Made by a program: the position numbers and the translations under genes
Shown here: positions 35,591-48,168 of the stretch, piece by piece
How positions within the stretch are numbered: position 1 is the first letter of the stretch
Layout: each line of letters starts with the position of its first letter
The notes under the pieces: model-generated
Seen by the model: the letters and a program-made list of their open reading frames with translations, nothing else
Told to the model about the DNA's origin: nothing
Databases searched by the model: none
Origin: Zerene cesonia
Taxonomy: Eukaryota > Arthropoda > Insecta > Lepidoptera > Pieridae
Assembly (NCBI RefSeq): GCF_012273895.1
Contig: NC_052117.1
Span: 4,038,406-4,102,405, forward strand
Direction of reading: 5' to 3'
Length of the DNA: 64,000 nucleotides

Positions 35591-37247
35591 TCGATTTTTA
35601 ACAATTTTATATTAAGAGTTTACAGCTGATTTTCAAGTTATCTATTAACAAGAAAGTCAGGTAATTGCCTACCTCGTATAAGGGAGTGAGATGTAATCTG
35701 TTTCATGCATAAGAGTAAAAGGGAAGACTTATAATCGGTTGCCACAGCCACTTTATATTATGTATATGTGTATAACCATTCTATTCTTTTGAAACGCCAT
35801 TGATTTGAAGTATACAAAGTATCCTGCTTCAAGAGGATCTTATAGATTTGTAAGTTGCTGAAAAACGTGATTATTTTTTTATTTCTGTTTCAAAGTTGAA
35901 ATTTCCTTTTGTATTGTGTAACAATAGTTAATATCAGAAATCATCATTGTACAAATATCACTGCATGTTTACTTAAAGGTTTACTAAATAAGAAATATAA
36001 CAGTTCGCCCCCACACTACATTAATTCAGCGTCCAGGATAGATCTTGCAACGTTTTACATAAATTATAAAACAATACAAGAACAACCGGCGTACCGAATA
36101 AAACAAATTAAAAGGGGATTTAATTGAAGAGTCCGATAATTAAGCATGAATGTTTAAATTAATTAATGAATTTCGCGGAATCGACGCGTCGGGCACCCAG
36201 ATTGGTCCTCGATAGAATAACCAAGCTTCTGTGTATTTTCACGGTCAGTAATGTGACCACACTGCGATGTACATTAAGATCGAAAACAAGTATTTAAACG
36301 AACATTATCTTTATCTTTTATTGGCTTTATTTAAATTGTTATTTTAGTATACTGGCAGGATAATCTGATTAGAGAGATACTTGTATAATTGGTTAATTGC
36401 GCTATACGATTCGGTTTAGTTAATTAATATTGTAATATTTTAACATCTAATAATGTTATGGTTAATTAGTCCGTTAATGGAGGAAGGACTATATATAATC
36501 ATGCACAACGCTGTTGAAGCTGCAAAAATAATATGTATTATACTTTTCCTATACAGTAATAACTTCAACATAACATATATGTTCATTTTTTATATTCTTC
36601 CCAATAAAAATGACCATATAACGCAAACTCATCTGTCACTGTATTTAATATAAATATCAGAGTGCATTTAAACAAGCACACGGCACTACTCACTTTTGAG
36701 TGAAAAACACTCATAATAAGAACGTTATATTCATATCAATGGTAAAATCCTTTCAGAAAAATAAAACGATAACTATCAAAGTCTATTGTTTGAAAGACTC
36801 GCGAGCTTTTGTTTTCCATTATTGCCAGTGTTATCTTTTTTTAATTGGGACAATGAAACTGGTCACCCTCATTGTAGTATTCACAAAACGAATATAATTA
36901 ATGGCAACCAGACAAACGTTTCGCTATTGTAGATCTTCTATAATTTATAATACTCTCCTTTTAAGCTCAATTTAACACTGCGGTTACTTAGATCAATGGG
37001 AAACAATTGATCAATTTCGACGGAATGTAATTAACAATTAAACGTTTGTACTTATTGTATCCATTTACATAAACTGCCAGGTAAAATCTTGCAAAATACA
37101 ATTTAGTTAAAGATTTGTAAAGCAGTTACGTAGGTAAATATATTTGTAAATGGATCAATATACACAGTACCTACTATGTACATTGGAGCAGCGTAGTCGT
37201 ATGCGGTGGTCTGGGTAATAATATTATATAACAAATAAGAGTTCCAA
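35591..37247. other. Unique A+T-rich non-coding sequence
   Basis: A GC-balanced patch at 36170-36270 contains the palindrome cgacgcgtcg. Nothing else recognised. Confidence 0.45.
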
Positions 37248-37454
37248 TCCTACTTTAATATTATAAATGCGAAAGTTTGTAAGGATGTGTGTGTGTTCGT
37301 TGCTCTTTCACGCAAAAACTACTGAACCGATTGCAATGAAGTTTGGTACGTAGACAGCTGGACAACTGGACAACAATAACATATAGACAACTTTTTATGC
37401 CGATATTCTTACGAGATACGGACTTATGCGAGTGAAACCGCGGGGCGCAGCTAG
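37248..37454 (+). mobile_element. Short non-autonomous Helitron, family B copy 2
   Basis: It starts TCCTACTTTAATATTATAAA after an A and ends 'ggggcgcagCTAG' before a T. It is colinear with 10187-10386; the main difference is a short duplication of 'ggacaact' to 'ggacaactggacaac'. Non-coding. Confidence 0.88.
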
Positions 37455-40400
37455 TACTTTATAAAAGGAAGTAAAAGGTCATTAATCTAATTAATAATAA
37501 GAGGGTAGTTACATACAATAACATTTCATAAGTAATTAACAAAAAATATCACTAAAATAATACCAAAATAGATCACAACGGTGTGGGAATAAAAGAAAAA
37601 TACACGGGAGAAAATTAAAGTAACACAAAAAGGACGTTAGGAATCCGTATAAATATTATAAAAGGGAATGAAAAGAGAAAGTAATTCTGTCGGATGCGCG
37701 TCAGCTGGACAACATTAGTCAGACGATGCGAGAAAATTTAATAAAAGCACTGCTTATCGCTTTCTGGACGAAAATGGCGCTTCTGCCAACCCTGAAACTC
37801 TTGGACAACGTTTGAACAATATGTCCTTAATTTACACGATTTATTACACTATTTCGCGGATATTTATGTGAACGCAAATTTAAATGATTAACAGATGACA
37901 AAGAACAAATACATATACTTTTTTTTCTTTCCCGAAGTCTACAAGAAGCAATTTTAGAGTAGCAATGACCGTATGATCTTGTATTTTTTGTTGAAGGCTA
38001 CAATTATAAGAAAACTCATTATAGTGTACCTAAAACAATTAAAACGAAATCGAAAACAGTTCCCGTGTACAGTAAAGTATCAAACAATCACAGACTTCAA
38101 TAAAAATTTGTCGTTTTACTCCATAGAACAATTCCATTTATTCATATGAAATTCCTAAGAGCAATGCTATGACTAAAAAAATAAACTATTGAGCTCAATC
38201 ATTTTTATCCTTCTGTCTCATTCCAGAGTGGGTATTGTTCTGGAATGTTCGAGAATGTTTTGATGTTGTCAATATACGAGGAAGATGGATAATGAAATTT
38301 TCATGCAAATTGTGTTGGGTTGGAAAGCGAACGAGTATTTCTCCATTCGACCAGGAGAATGTTTCGCACAGTCGATCTTTTTGAATATTGAGTTAAAACA
38401 AATATGAGCTACCCAAGTCGCTTTACATACACGTATCAAATGGAAAGAGAAATATTGGTTTAGTCATTTTCTTGATATTATTTATTTATTTGATACCCAT
38501 TGAAGTGATTAAACAGTTTGTGTTTAAATAATGAAGAATCGAATTGAACTGTGATTTTTTTATACTTATATTTACAATCGCAATACTAAGATGTGAAATA
38601 AAATATTGTGCTTTATTCTAATATATACTCGTAGCGATTTAATTATTTTTCATATATTACTAATAAATAGTACTTACATTGTATTCTATTCTTATTATAC
38701 CTATTCTTTACTTTTACAAATATTATTATTACGTATCTATATAAGAATACATTCAAAAAGTTTGAAACACGATGATTCTATTATATTCGTGACATGCAAC
38801 GCTAAGGGCTTTATTGCGAATCGTTTAAGCCCTACCATTTACAACGTAGGTAGCTAAAAGAGTAGATAACATGAACGTATATTGAGTGCTCGGGGACACG
38901 AAATGTCAATAAACCGACAGACTTGTCGGATTTTATGCAAATCGATAGCGTCTTAAGTACTAACAGCTTTTCGTATCAGTAATTACATTTTATACTGTTT
39001 TATTATTTCTCTATAGTGTACGTTGTCGCCACTGAGTGCGACTCGTCGTTAGTATTCAAAATGCAAATTACTGCCAGCACTCAGGGCAATGCACCCGTCT
39101 CAGATCTTACTTTAGCAGAAATAATTTCATTAACATCAGCATAGCTGCGTATACCTTGCGAAATTCCTTTGCGAAAGAAAATTTAGGCGCCTGCATAATG
39201 TCAGCGTCGCACTCCTAAATGAACCAACGCTCCGCGTCCTTTGGGGCTCTGCATTATAAGTTTTAGAAGTATTAATATGAATGCAAAATTTTATTGCCTT
39301 TTTGGCAAGTTTAAAGTGTTCGCGTGAAGTTTAAATTCACTAAACATGTCTGAATATTACTTACACGTTTTTACAGATCCTAAACAAAAAAATAAAAAAG
39401 CACAATCAAATATTTTGGTCTATAACACAACGATATATGACCTATTTATTAATTAGCACGAATTCTATTCTACCATGTCCATATTTCATGAGAAGCTATA
39501 ACAATAAATAATTAATTACAGGAATACATAATTCATTTAGCGATAAACGTGCCAATGAAATCTGTAAGACAATTAACTCTCCAATTTGTGTACAATCGAA
39601 AAATTGTATTTGTTTTCACATGAATATTACGCCTGACTTACCAGTCTGTTTGTCATACGTTGATTGTTAAATATTTATATCGAATCATGGAATCAGCACA
39701 GTTGATTGCAATTAACTTGATATGAATGATATTATCGGAATGTTTCGCCATTGTATCTGACGCTGTACATAAAATATATGATAGCGCAAAATTCCGTGAT
39801 CTATTTATTTCTGGTAATTAAAATCGTATTTATGCTGTTTGTTTAATTTATTGAGGAAAATTAATACAGCAATATTGAACGTTGTTTTCATACCTGTAGA
39901 AAACATGATTGAAATGAGTTCAAATATTTCAGCACATCTGAAACATTCTTCTCATATTTAAATAAGTACCATCGTTTATACCATACATTTTACATATATA
40001 AAAGTAAGAAGCGAAATATCAATATGTAATCGTATTTTAACTATTTATATTTATTGGAACCAAGGTACAATAACAATTTACAACATTTATTTCTTTCTAT
40101 AAAACGAAAACGGTTACATAAAAATTAAATTTAAATTTATTTACAAGAAGTCGTCCCGACCCGACTCCATTTTGTGTTGTCGGACACTTATTTTAATAAT
40201 CTCTAGCCCTTTCAAATAATATATATTGGAGGATTTTCATCGAAAATAGCTAGGAACCAACGCAAGTAAATAGGACAGAAATAAAAAAACACATCGAAAT
40301 AGGCCCACCGAGACCATTTTTTATTGTATTATCTTGCGTTTAATTTTGTTAATTTCTAAATTTTAATTATAAAATACTTCTTGTATCATCCGTATTCAAG

Positions 40401-40479
40401 ATTCATTTTTATTAATTTCTATTTCCAATTTTATATACTTGTATGTCAAACCTCTTTTTAAAGAGCATTCAAACTAACC
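37455..40479. other. Unique non-coding stretch with GC-balanced patches
   Basis: Patches at 38870-38960 and 39010-39250 are the least A+T-rich. Together with 38303-38310 they hold three ATGCAAAT octamers within 770 bp (38303, 38935, 39061). A perfect ccgaca/tgtcgg hairpin lies within the first patch. No transposon or gene recognised. Confidence 0.45.
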
Positions 40480-41330
40480 TTGAGGACTATTTTAAAAGCT
40501 ATCGTTAACCAAAGATCCATTACCTTATCTCCTTCAACAGCATCTAGATCTAAACAAACTAACTTACAAATGGAACACACAAGATGTTTGCTGCGACATG
40601 CTTGTTATAAGAAAACGATTTTATCCGAACGATCGACGATTAGAGCTGATCGGATTCCCTGCATCAGAGCTGGATACCTAATACGTCAAATATCAATTTC
40701 TCTAATGGAATCAGATATTTTCTAACTCGAACGCTTTTGTTGAAGATTCAGCGGCACAATATCAATTATAGAATAAAACCAACATTATGCTGGATGTGTT
40801 TTTGGAAATTGGAGAATTGGGTACAAATTGTATCGTATTTTATTTTAACCAATAAACGCTTATTTATCAATTTTATGTCACATATAAACCTAACGTTTTG
40901 CTCGTTAATAAAACATGAAAACCCACCCTTCCATTTAAATCCTGACAATCTATTATTGGGTTACATTTATCCATACACAATGTATGTGTCGATCACAAAA
41001 AAACACTTTAAAACAAGCGCAATTCTTTACAATACAGGCTTTAAAAAAGGTCTGTTTATATTTTGGATAGGAGCTCGTTACAATTCAGCCGACTTACATG
41101 TTGTTCCAGTCCACTCAAAATATTTGTTAAGAGAAATTCAGTTGAGTGGAATTAATATACTGAGTTGTCGCAATACGGAGTTTTCGAACAATAAAGTTGA
41201 AACGCTGTCTATTTTATTAAATTTAATGTTTTCACGGAATCGCGAGTTTGCTCAAACTATTATGTCAATAAATAAGAGTGCACGGAGTGAGTTTCAAAGT
41301 TTACTGTCTATTGTCTGTTTAATCAGATGA
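40480..41330 (+). other. Unusually long open frames, possible decayed coding sequence
   Basis: An 81-codon frame (40480-40725, from TTG) is followed 11 bases later in another frame by 197 codons (40737-41330, from TTG; first ATG 40794, 178 codons). In this base composition an uninterrupted run of that length is rare. I see no known domain: it has scattered Cys and Trp, no signal peptide and no splice sites I would trust. It may be a relic of a gene or transposon with a frameshift, or chance. Confidence 0.2.
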
Positions 41331-42308
41331 TTTAATGGAAGAGAAAATTATTAGAGATAGGACTAGTAAACACGTAAAATTACTGTATATAAATAGCGCT
41401 AGAATTTCCTCGATTCTTATGCACCTAAAAAGTGCATAAGAATGAGTAAAGAAAAGTAGGTATATAATTATTATTTAGGCATTATGATATATATCTTAGG
41501 CATATGCAAGGCAAAAAATAAAATGTCAGAACAACAAAGATTTGCGTAAGAAATTAACGTACTAATTTGCATACATGTTAATTAGAAATTTATAAAGCAT
41601 TTCAATGCTATAAAACTAAAAATTAAATATATGTCAATTATTCTAGTATCAAACATTTTGCGTTTGGAAAAGGTAGTTTAATCTTATTTTTTTATTAATT
41701 TCCTTAACCTAACCTTAAATATCTCCATACTACAGAGTATGGCCCTATCTTGCCGTGTCAGACTTACATATCCAAGCTACAAAGATCCTTAATTAAATTA
41801 AAAGCCCACACCACTCCCTAATTTGCAATGAAAACCCATACAAATGTTTTAACCTGATAAATAATGCACGTAGCCACATAAACTCGGTATAAAACTGGAG
41901 ATCACGCGATTAAATAAATAAGAGGCGAAACATAAATATAGAAGAACAAATTTGTTGGGATAATTAACATGAAAATCAATCAGTTTGCCAGCAAGACCCT
42001 ACGACTCGCGCCTCATTACGGCGCCAAGATATATTTTTTGTACACACGCGATCACTACCGTTTTTTAATTTACAACTTCATACTTTGCTGTGGGAATGGT
42101 GTTATATTTCGTTTAATATAAATTCGATATCGAAAAATTATGAAAGCACTTAGCCCGCTGTAAAACTTGGTATTTATAAGGCTCGACCCAATGATTTAAA
42201 TGTGTGTGTTTAAATGTGATAGGTGGAGGTTGGAAACAATGTGCTGGCGTGACCGCTGTGATTTTGATTGCATGTATTGTTGGTCATTTTTATTAATGTT
42301 TGCACTAA
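41331..42308. other. Unique A+T-rich non-coding sequence
   Basis: It contains the hairpin at 41413-41443. 41985-42060 is GC-balanced. Sequence next to gap 3 (42180-42308) is mixed and matches nothing else in the window. Confidence 0.45.
41413..41443. repeat. Perfect 12-bp stem-loop
   Basis: attcttatgcac pairs with gtgcataagaat around a 7-nt loop. It is too short for a microRNA precursor. Its role is unknown. Confidence 0.75.
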
Positions 42309-43308
42309 NNNNNNNNNNNNNNNNNNNNNNNNNNNNNNNNNNNNNNNNNNNNNNNNNNNNNNNNNNNNNNNNNNNNNNNNNNNNNNNNNNNNNNNNNNNN
42401 NNNNNNNNNNNNNNNNNNNNNNNNNNNNNNNNNNNNNNNNNNNNNNNNNNNNNNNNNNNNNNNNNNNNNNNNNNNNNNNNNNNNNNNNNNNNNNNNNNNN
42501 NNNNNNNNNNNNNNNNNNNNNNNNNNNNNNNNNNNNNNNNNNNNNNNNNNNNNNNNNNNNNNNNNNNNNNNNNNNNNNNNNNNNNNNNNNNNNNNNNNNN
42601 NNNNNNNNNNNNNNNNNNNNNNNNNNNNNNNNNNNNNNNNNNNNNNNNNNNNNNNNNNNNNNNNNNNNNNNNNNNNNNNNNNNNNNNNNNNNNNNNNNNN
42701 NNNNNNNNNNNNNNNNNNNNNNNNNNNNNNNNNNNNNNNNNNNNNNNNNNNNNNNNNNNNNNNNNNNNNNNNNNNNNNNNNNNNNNNNNNNNNNNNNNNN
42801 NNNNNNNNNNNNNNNNNNNNNNNNNNNNNNNNNNNNNNNNNNNNNNNNNNNNNNNNNNNNNNNNNNNNNNNNNNNNNNNNNNNNNNNNNNNNNNNNNNNN
42901 NNNNNNNNNNNNNNNNNNNNNNNNNNNNNNNNNNNNNNNNNNNNNNNNNNNNNNNNNNNNNNNNNNNNNNNNNNNNNNNNNNNNNNNNNNNNNNNNNNNN
43001 NNNNNNNNNNNNNNNNNNNNNNNNNNNNNNNNNNNNNNNNNNNNNNNNNNNNNNNNNNNNNNNNNNNNNNNNNNNNNNNNNNNNNNNNNNNNNNNNNNNN
43101 NNNNNNNNNNNNNNNNNNNNNNNNNNNNNNNNNNNNNNNNNNNNNNNNNNNNNNNNNNNNNNNNNNNNNNNNNNNNNNNNNNNNNNNNNNNNNNNNNNNN
43201 NNNNNNNNNNNNNNNNNNNNNNNNNNNNNNNNNNNNNNNNNNNNNNNNNNNNNNNNNNNNNNNNNNNNNNNNNNNNNNNNNNNNNNNNNNNNNNNNNNNN
43301 NNNNNNNN
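42309..43308. other. Assembly gap 3 (1000 N)
   Basis: Exactly 1000 N. Unlike gaps 1 and 2, the flanks show no mariner terminus. Confidence 0.98.
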
Positions 43309-45640
43309 TATTAAAACGGGTAATGTATTTAAACCTAAAACATAAAATTGATGAGCTCGTTTCTTTGATGACAGGTAGAACTATGAAACCTTTAGTTATG
43401 GTAATTGCTAATCGCCACAGCACAAAATATTGATTTCATTCGCGCAACCTTTTCAACCTGCCTTCAACGCACGAATAGCATATAAAAATTATGTTCTTCC
43501 GACTAACCCACATCTACAAGATAGATGTTCACCCTTCATACATATAACGTTTAAATAATAACTACGCCAAATTTCTCCTCATAGCGTTCTAAATAATGTA
43601 TTCACTATCCAACCGCGTACCGTACGTATGGAGCTAAAATCCCGTGAAGGAATCCCGACATAAATTCTCGTAGTAAAGACAAATTACTGCACCTTTTTTT
43701 CCTTTACAGCTCCAGTACTGGCACAACAAATCCCTTCCGTATCATTTAATAGGATGATTATACTGCATCTGATTTATTATGCAAGCGTCTCACTCCTAGT
43801 TGATTGTTTTTGGAGATATTCTCTCTACTGATGTAGAGGTTTATTTGTACAGCAAAATGCCAGTGATTTTTTTTTTCTAGTCTTTACTCTATACAAAATT
43901 GTTTATCTGTTTGGTCTTAAAACGGATCAAGTTGCTATTCCAAATATATGATAATTTAACAGCAGAGAAAAATATAATTAGTACTAATGTAATGGCGTAA
44001 AATTTATTTATTCGACGTACTATCATTACAAATAAACATACTTTCTCTTTTTCTAATTTGTAAGAAGTATCAATCATTAAGTTATACTACTATAAACATT
44101 TAATAGAATAATTTTGGCAATAGCGAACCCAATAAATAAAAATATACTTGAGCATTCGCATAAAAATGTACAAATCATTTTAATACTTCTTGGCTCAGCT
44201 CCTCGGTTGATACACTTAACACTTTAGTAAAAGCCGCTTAGTCCGCCATTTTTAGTGTCTGGATTGAGTAAGTCGCTCCTTTCTTTTTAACCTTTCTCAA
44301 ATAATATTTATTTTTCCTCAAACTTACAACTACAGTTACAAAAAAATACATTTAATAAAAATAGAGAGGACTGACTGACTATAATATTAGTCAGGATACC
44401 ACATTAAAATGTATTATCTCTTCAAAAAATCAATTTGATATTCTCAAAGAAAACATCATTTCGATGCTTCCAACTTTAACTACAAAGGTATCTAATGGTT
44501 GATCCCTTACAAATATAATGCAAATTTTCACACAGGATTGAACAATATTTCTTCATACGTCATCTTGTCTTTATACGTCTACAATTTTATACTATATAAA
44601 TAAACATTTAAAAATGAATTTGCACTTTTAGATACAAAAAAGAAGAGAATTCAGAAGAAATATTTATTACTAATTCGGAATCATGAATGATTTAGTAAAG
44701 GAAACACAAAATTACGATAAGTTCAATGGTGTAATACCTTCATTTGAAATGAAATAAACTTATTTACTGCATTTAAAATATACTTTAATTAGTGCTAAAT
44801 TAAACATTCATGAAGAATTTTAATTAAAAAGACTAAGTATGATAACTACAGAATCGGTTCCATACTTTACATTACATACATTACATATCATTCGTCTACT
44901 GGCCTCGACAATATTGTGCTGGCGTTGCCATAATGTTTGATTGTGGTCTTTGTTTCAATATAACCAAGTTCTCATTAGTGATCCTTTCCGTGTCGTGTTT
45001 TTGGGTACTATTTGCTCATTTCTGTTTACTCATGCCCATGAAAGAAGTGAGAGCTCCAGTCATCAATAATTATGTTATTGCTTCACATATGTTATATGTA
45101 TTACATAACTGTTTATTATTTCAATTAAATAATGATGCTTTTCGTTAAAAACAAAACTTGTTTTTTGCTAATCCGTAATTTAAATTCATTTTATTTAATT
45201 CCGTAGAAAGATAGTTTCAGAATTAGGATCATTAGGTTATTAAGTATTAATTAAATACAAAATAATTATTTTCAATAAAAAGTAAACGACCTTCAAACAG
45301 TTAGATCTTGGCCAAATTCAAATATAACCCAAGTGGTCACATTTGAATTTGAGTCATGAGATTCCAAATAAAAAAAAAAAAATCAATATAGGTAGATAGT
45401 TCTCGCAAAATAATCAGTCAAAGGACCTATTTCGTTTTTTGAAATCGGTTGGAAAAAAAAATAAGCAGTAGAAGAAAGAACTAATACTACAACGAAGTCA
45501 CATAAAACAGTGTAAATGTATTATTATAAAGCTATACAATTATAATACAAATAATTTTAACATCTCACTATATGTAAAGGGTACTTAGATTTAAACTGAA
45601 GTGAGAATGTGCACTCTAGCGACTATGTTAAATCATCCAA
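43309..45640. other. Unique A+T-rich non-coding sequence
   Basis: No gene or repeat recognised; short GC-balanced patches at 43590-43640 and 44190-44260. Confidence 0.45.
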
Positions 45641-45860
45641 GTTCGCTCCAATTCCAACAACGAAAGATTATTCCATAAACTCCAGATAAGTAACGCACAA
45701 TTTGGAGCACGTGCGGGTCCATCCATCGCTGTAATTGCCGACAGTCGGAAGATAGCTGCTGAGTTATGACGTCACATAACGTGCTAATGACGTCATAACT
45801 GCATTGGCCCGGAGCGCCCGACCCGCCATGGATGCAATGTAATTTTCTAAGCAGATACCG
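45640..45860. promoter_or_regulatory. Candidate regulatory element with paired TGACGTCA sites
   Basis: A GC-balanced patch carries gttatgacgtca (45763-45774) and its exact inverse tgacgtcataac (45788-45799), giving two full CREB/ATF-type cores in mirror orientation 13 bp apart. An E-box cacgtg lies about 60 bp upstream ('gagcacgtgcggg'). No transcription start or exon is visible. Known factors bind TGACGTCA as bZIP dimers; use here is inferred. Confidence 0.45.
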
Positions 45861-47953
45861 TTAACGCGACATTTAAATAGATCTCACACCTGACATTTAA
45901 GATACGTGTATCCTGTAGGCTACGTGTATATAACTAACCTAATAAATGCGTAGAATTATATTTTGTATTGAAATTACGCGCTACATGAAGGTTTTTACAG
46001 AAATTATAGTTTAAGTAGATGTATAGAAAGTGCTTTTGTAAAACTACTGCCTTATCCCGTTGGGAGTTACAAAATCTAAGCGTATTTCTATTTTTTTATT
46101 TTCACAATATACTTTACAATAAAATGGCCTTCGCACAAAGCTATAGTATATTACACTACCACTTTTGGGTTATGTGGTATTACCTTAATATTTCAGAATG
46201 TGCTAGGTACTACTATCAGGGAATATACATCTTTTATTTCATGAACTCCATTACTCCCTCATTACTGCAGTTTAAAAGTACTTATAAGAAAAGAACTCAG
46301 CAAAATTTCTAACAGCAACAAAAACAAATTCACAACACCCGCGCAGCTTTAACGTCCCGCCCAAGAGGATAAAGGGATGCTTACTTCGTACCCTCATATT
46401 GGAAACTACGCTAGCTATAAAAATAAAACCAAACATTACGTCGCGTGCGTTAATGACCCTTAAAACTTGTTAAATCTGTTTCATGCTCGGCTTGCCTCAT
46501 TCATGATATTTTGATAATGGCGTAAATTTATGCGACGGTACCTCGAAATCCGAGACTGCATAATGACTTGGTGTCGGGCTTGTTTTATGCTAAGTACGGG
46601 AATGAAAGAGCCTGCAAATATATGCAGATCGCTTGCGTGGGAAGTGGCAACAAGTGCACGAGACGTTGATTCTAAAAGACAAATAAAAACCCCTTAATAG
46701 CCGAAATTAACCGATGTTTTAATTAAAGCGTCGAGTCGGTACAAGAGCTTGTAGGCACGAAAACCACTTACATTGTGTTCTTCGTTTTAAAATGAATTGT
46801 CGGCTCTCAGATACCGGTTCATATTTCTTAGTGGAGTTACTTCTGCTTAATTAAATTATTCAGATGACAACAAGAGAAGTCTCCAATTAAAGCGAAATTG
46901 TATGAGTTATTATCGTGGCTATTCGAGTTTCTTTTTATTTTATTTTTCCCTGCGAAATTAATATACAGCTATAGAAAATACATTTTAGGATTTTTTAAAA
47001 GTGTTGAGATAATTTTTTGCTAGCAATGATAGAAAAAGCCCAGTATAATCAAAATTCAATTCACTCACTTAGCAATTTAAAAGGTCAAAAAATTTCTTAT
47101 TAAGTCATTGTGAAGTATAAAATACCTCATTGAGACCATTCAATACGCAAATTCATTAAATATTTCTTTATTACGTATAGTAATACAAAACTCACTATGC
47201 AAAATATTAATTTATACTTCCATGTATACCTACATACTTATTTTTACTACAACTAAGCGAGAATCGTTTAGCGTAAGCATTGACCAAGCGAGCTCAGTAA
47301 ATTCCACTCGCAATAACAGAAATTAATTTAGCGAAAGCGTAAAATAATTTGGCAACACTTGAATACATCAATCGGCGTTCAGCTTATCAAAGACGATACA
47401 TTAAGCCGGAGGCGTGTCGTCGTGATGCTATCGCCATACCGTAATTACCATCCACTAAATTTTCACAAACGCCCTTTATCTGATCAGTATGTTAATATCA
47501 CATATCCCGAATACCGGCGGCTTGTAATCTTTTTTCCCTTCGTTTAGGATCAACGCTCATTGAATTGAAGGCTGCTGTATGCAACGGAGATATTGCAGTA
47601 TGCGTTTGCATTTGTTAATAATAATTTACAGAAAAATAATAGATAAAAAAGGCATGTAAAATTTATCAACACACCACCATTTTACTATTGCTTTTTAAAA
47701 TAAAAGTTTTAAAAAACAGTCCTTAGAGGTTAGACCACAAAAATACGCGCAAATAATAAGTATCATTAAATTTAATTTCTTACATTATTCAAGAACTTGA
47801 AAATTATTGCATGTATGTGTTTAAAAAATCTGTCATCAATGAATCAGGCCCGCACCCCCAAGAGTTCCGATCACTTAAGCACAGAACAACTGCTGAAAAC
47901 GTAACACTTATCCAATTAATTCCCGTGGCAACCATAGCATTACCTCGATTTTT
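45861..47953. other. Non-coding, several GC-balanced patches
   Basis: 46330-46760 and 47230-47560 are notably less A+T-rich and repeat-free; the first holds the 30-bp motif shared with 14.1 kb and a homeodomain-like tttaattaaag. They are candidates for conserved non-coding elements. No gene seen. Confidence 0.4.
46613..46642 (+). promoter_or_regulatory. 30-bp motif shared with 14095-14124
   Basis: tgcaaatatatgcagat, then cgc, then ttgcgtggga. The three differences from the other copy are all in the spacer between the two identical blocks. It lies within a GC-balanced, repeat-free patch. Confidence 0.35.
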
Positions 47954-47983
47954 TATCCTATCTTATCGTATCCTATCCTATCC
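47954..47983. repeat. Pentanucleotide microsatellite (TATCC)6
   Basis: Six TATCC-like units, two of them with a changed last base. The last unit runs into the TCC start of the adjacent short element, so the array probably grew from the element's terminus. Confidence 0.85.
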
Positions 47984-48168
47984 TACTAATATTATAAATG
48001 CCAAATTTGGTGAGGATGGATGTTTGTTTATGTGTGCCGATAGCCTTCCTCAATAAACGAGCTATGTAGACAAATAATTTTTCAAATCAGACCAGTAGTT
48101 CCTGAGATTAGTGCGTTCAAACAAACACACAAACAAACTCCTCAGCTTTATAATATTAGTGTAGATTA
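47981..48168 (+). mobile_element. Short element with 14-bp terminal inverted repeats
   Basis: actaatattataaa (47985-47998) and tttataatattagt (48148-48161) are exact inverted repeats. The inside has 'gaccagtagttcctgagatt' and 'gcgttcaaacaaacac', blocks common to an abundant lepidopteran short repeat. Part of the same sequence recurs at 52235-52326. The start resembles the Helitron family B start. Class (Helitron-like or MITE) is undecided. Confidence 0.65.

Noticed and set aside
46019..46312. A 97-codon membrane-like protein
   Set aside because: The Phe/Tyr/Leu-rich translation reflects A+T-rich DNA; there is no family resemblance.
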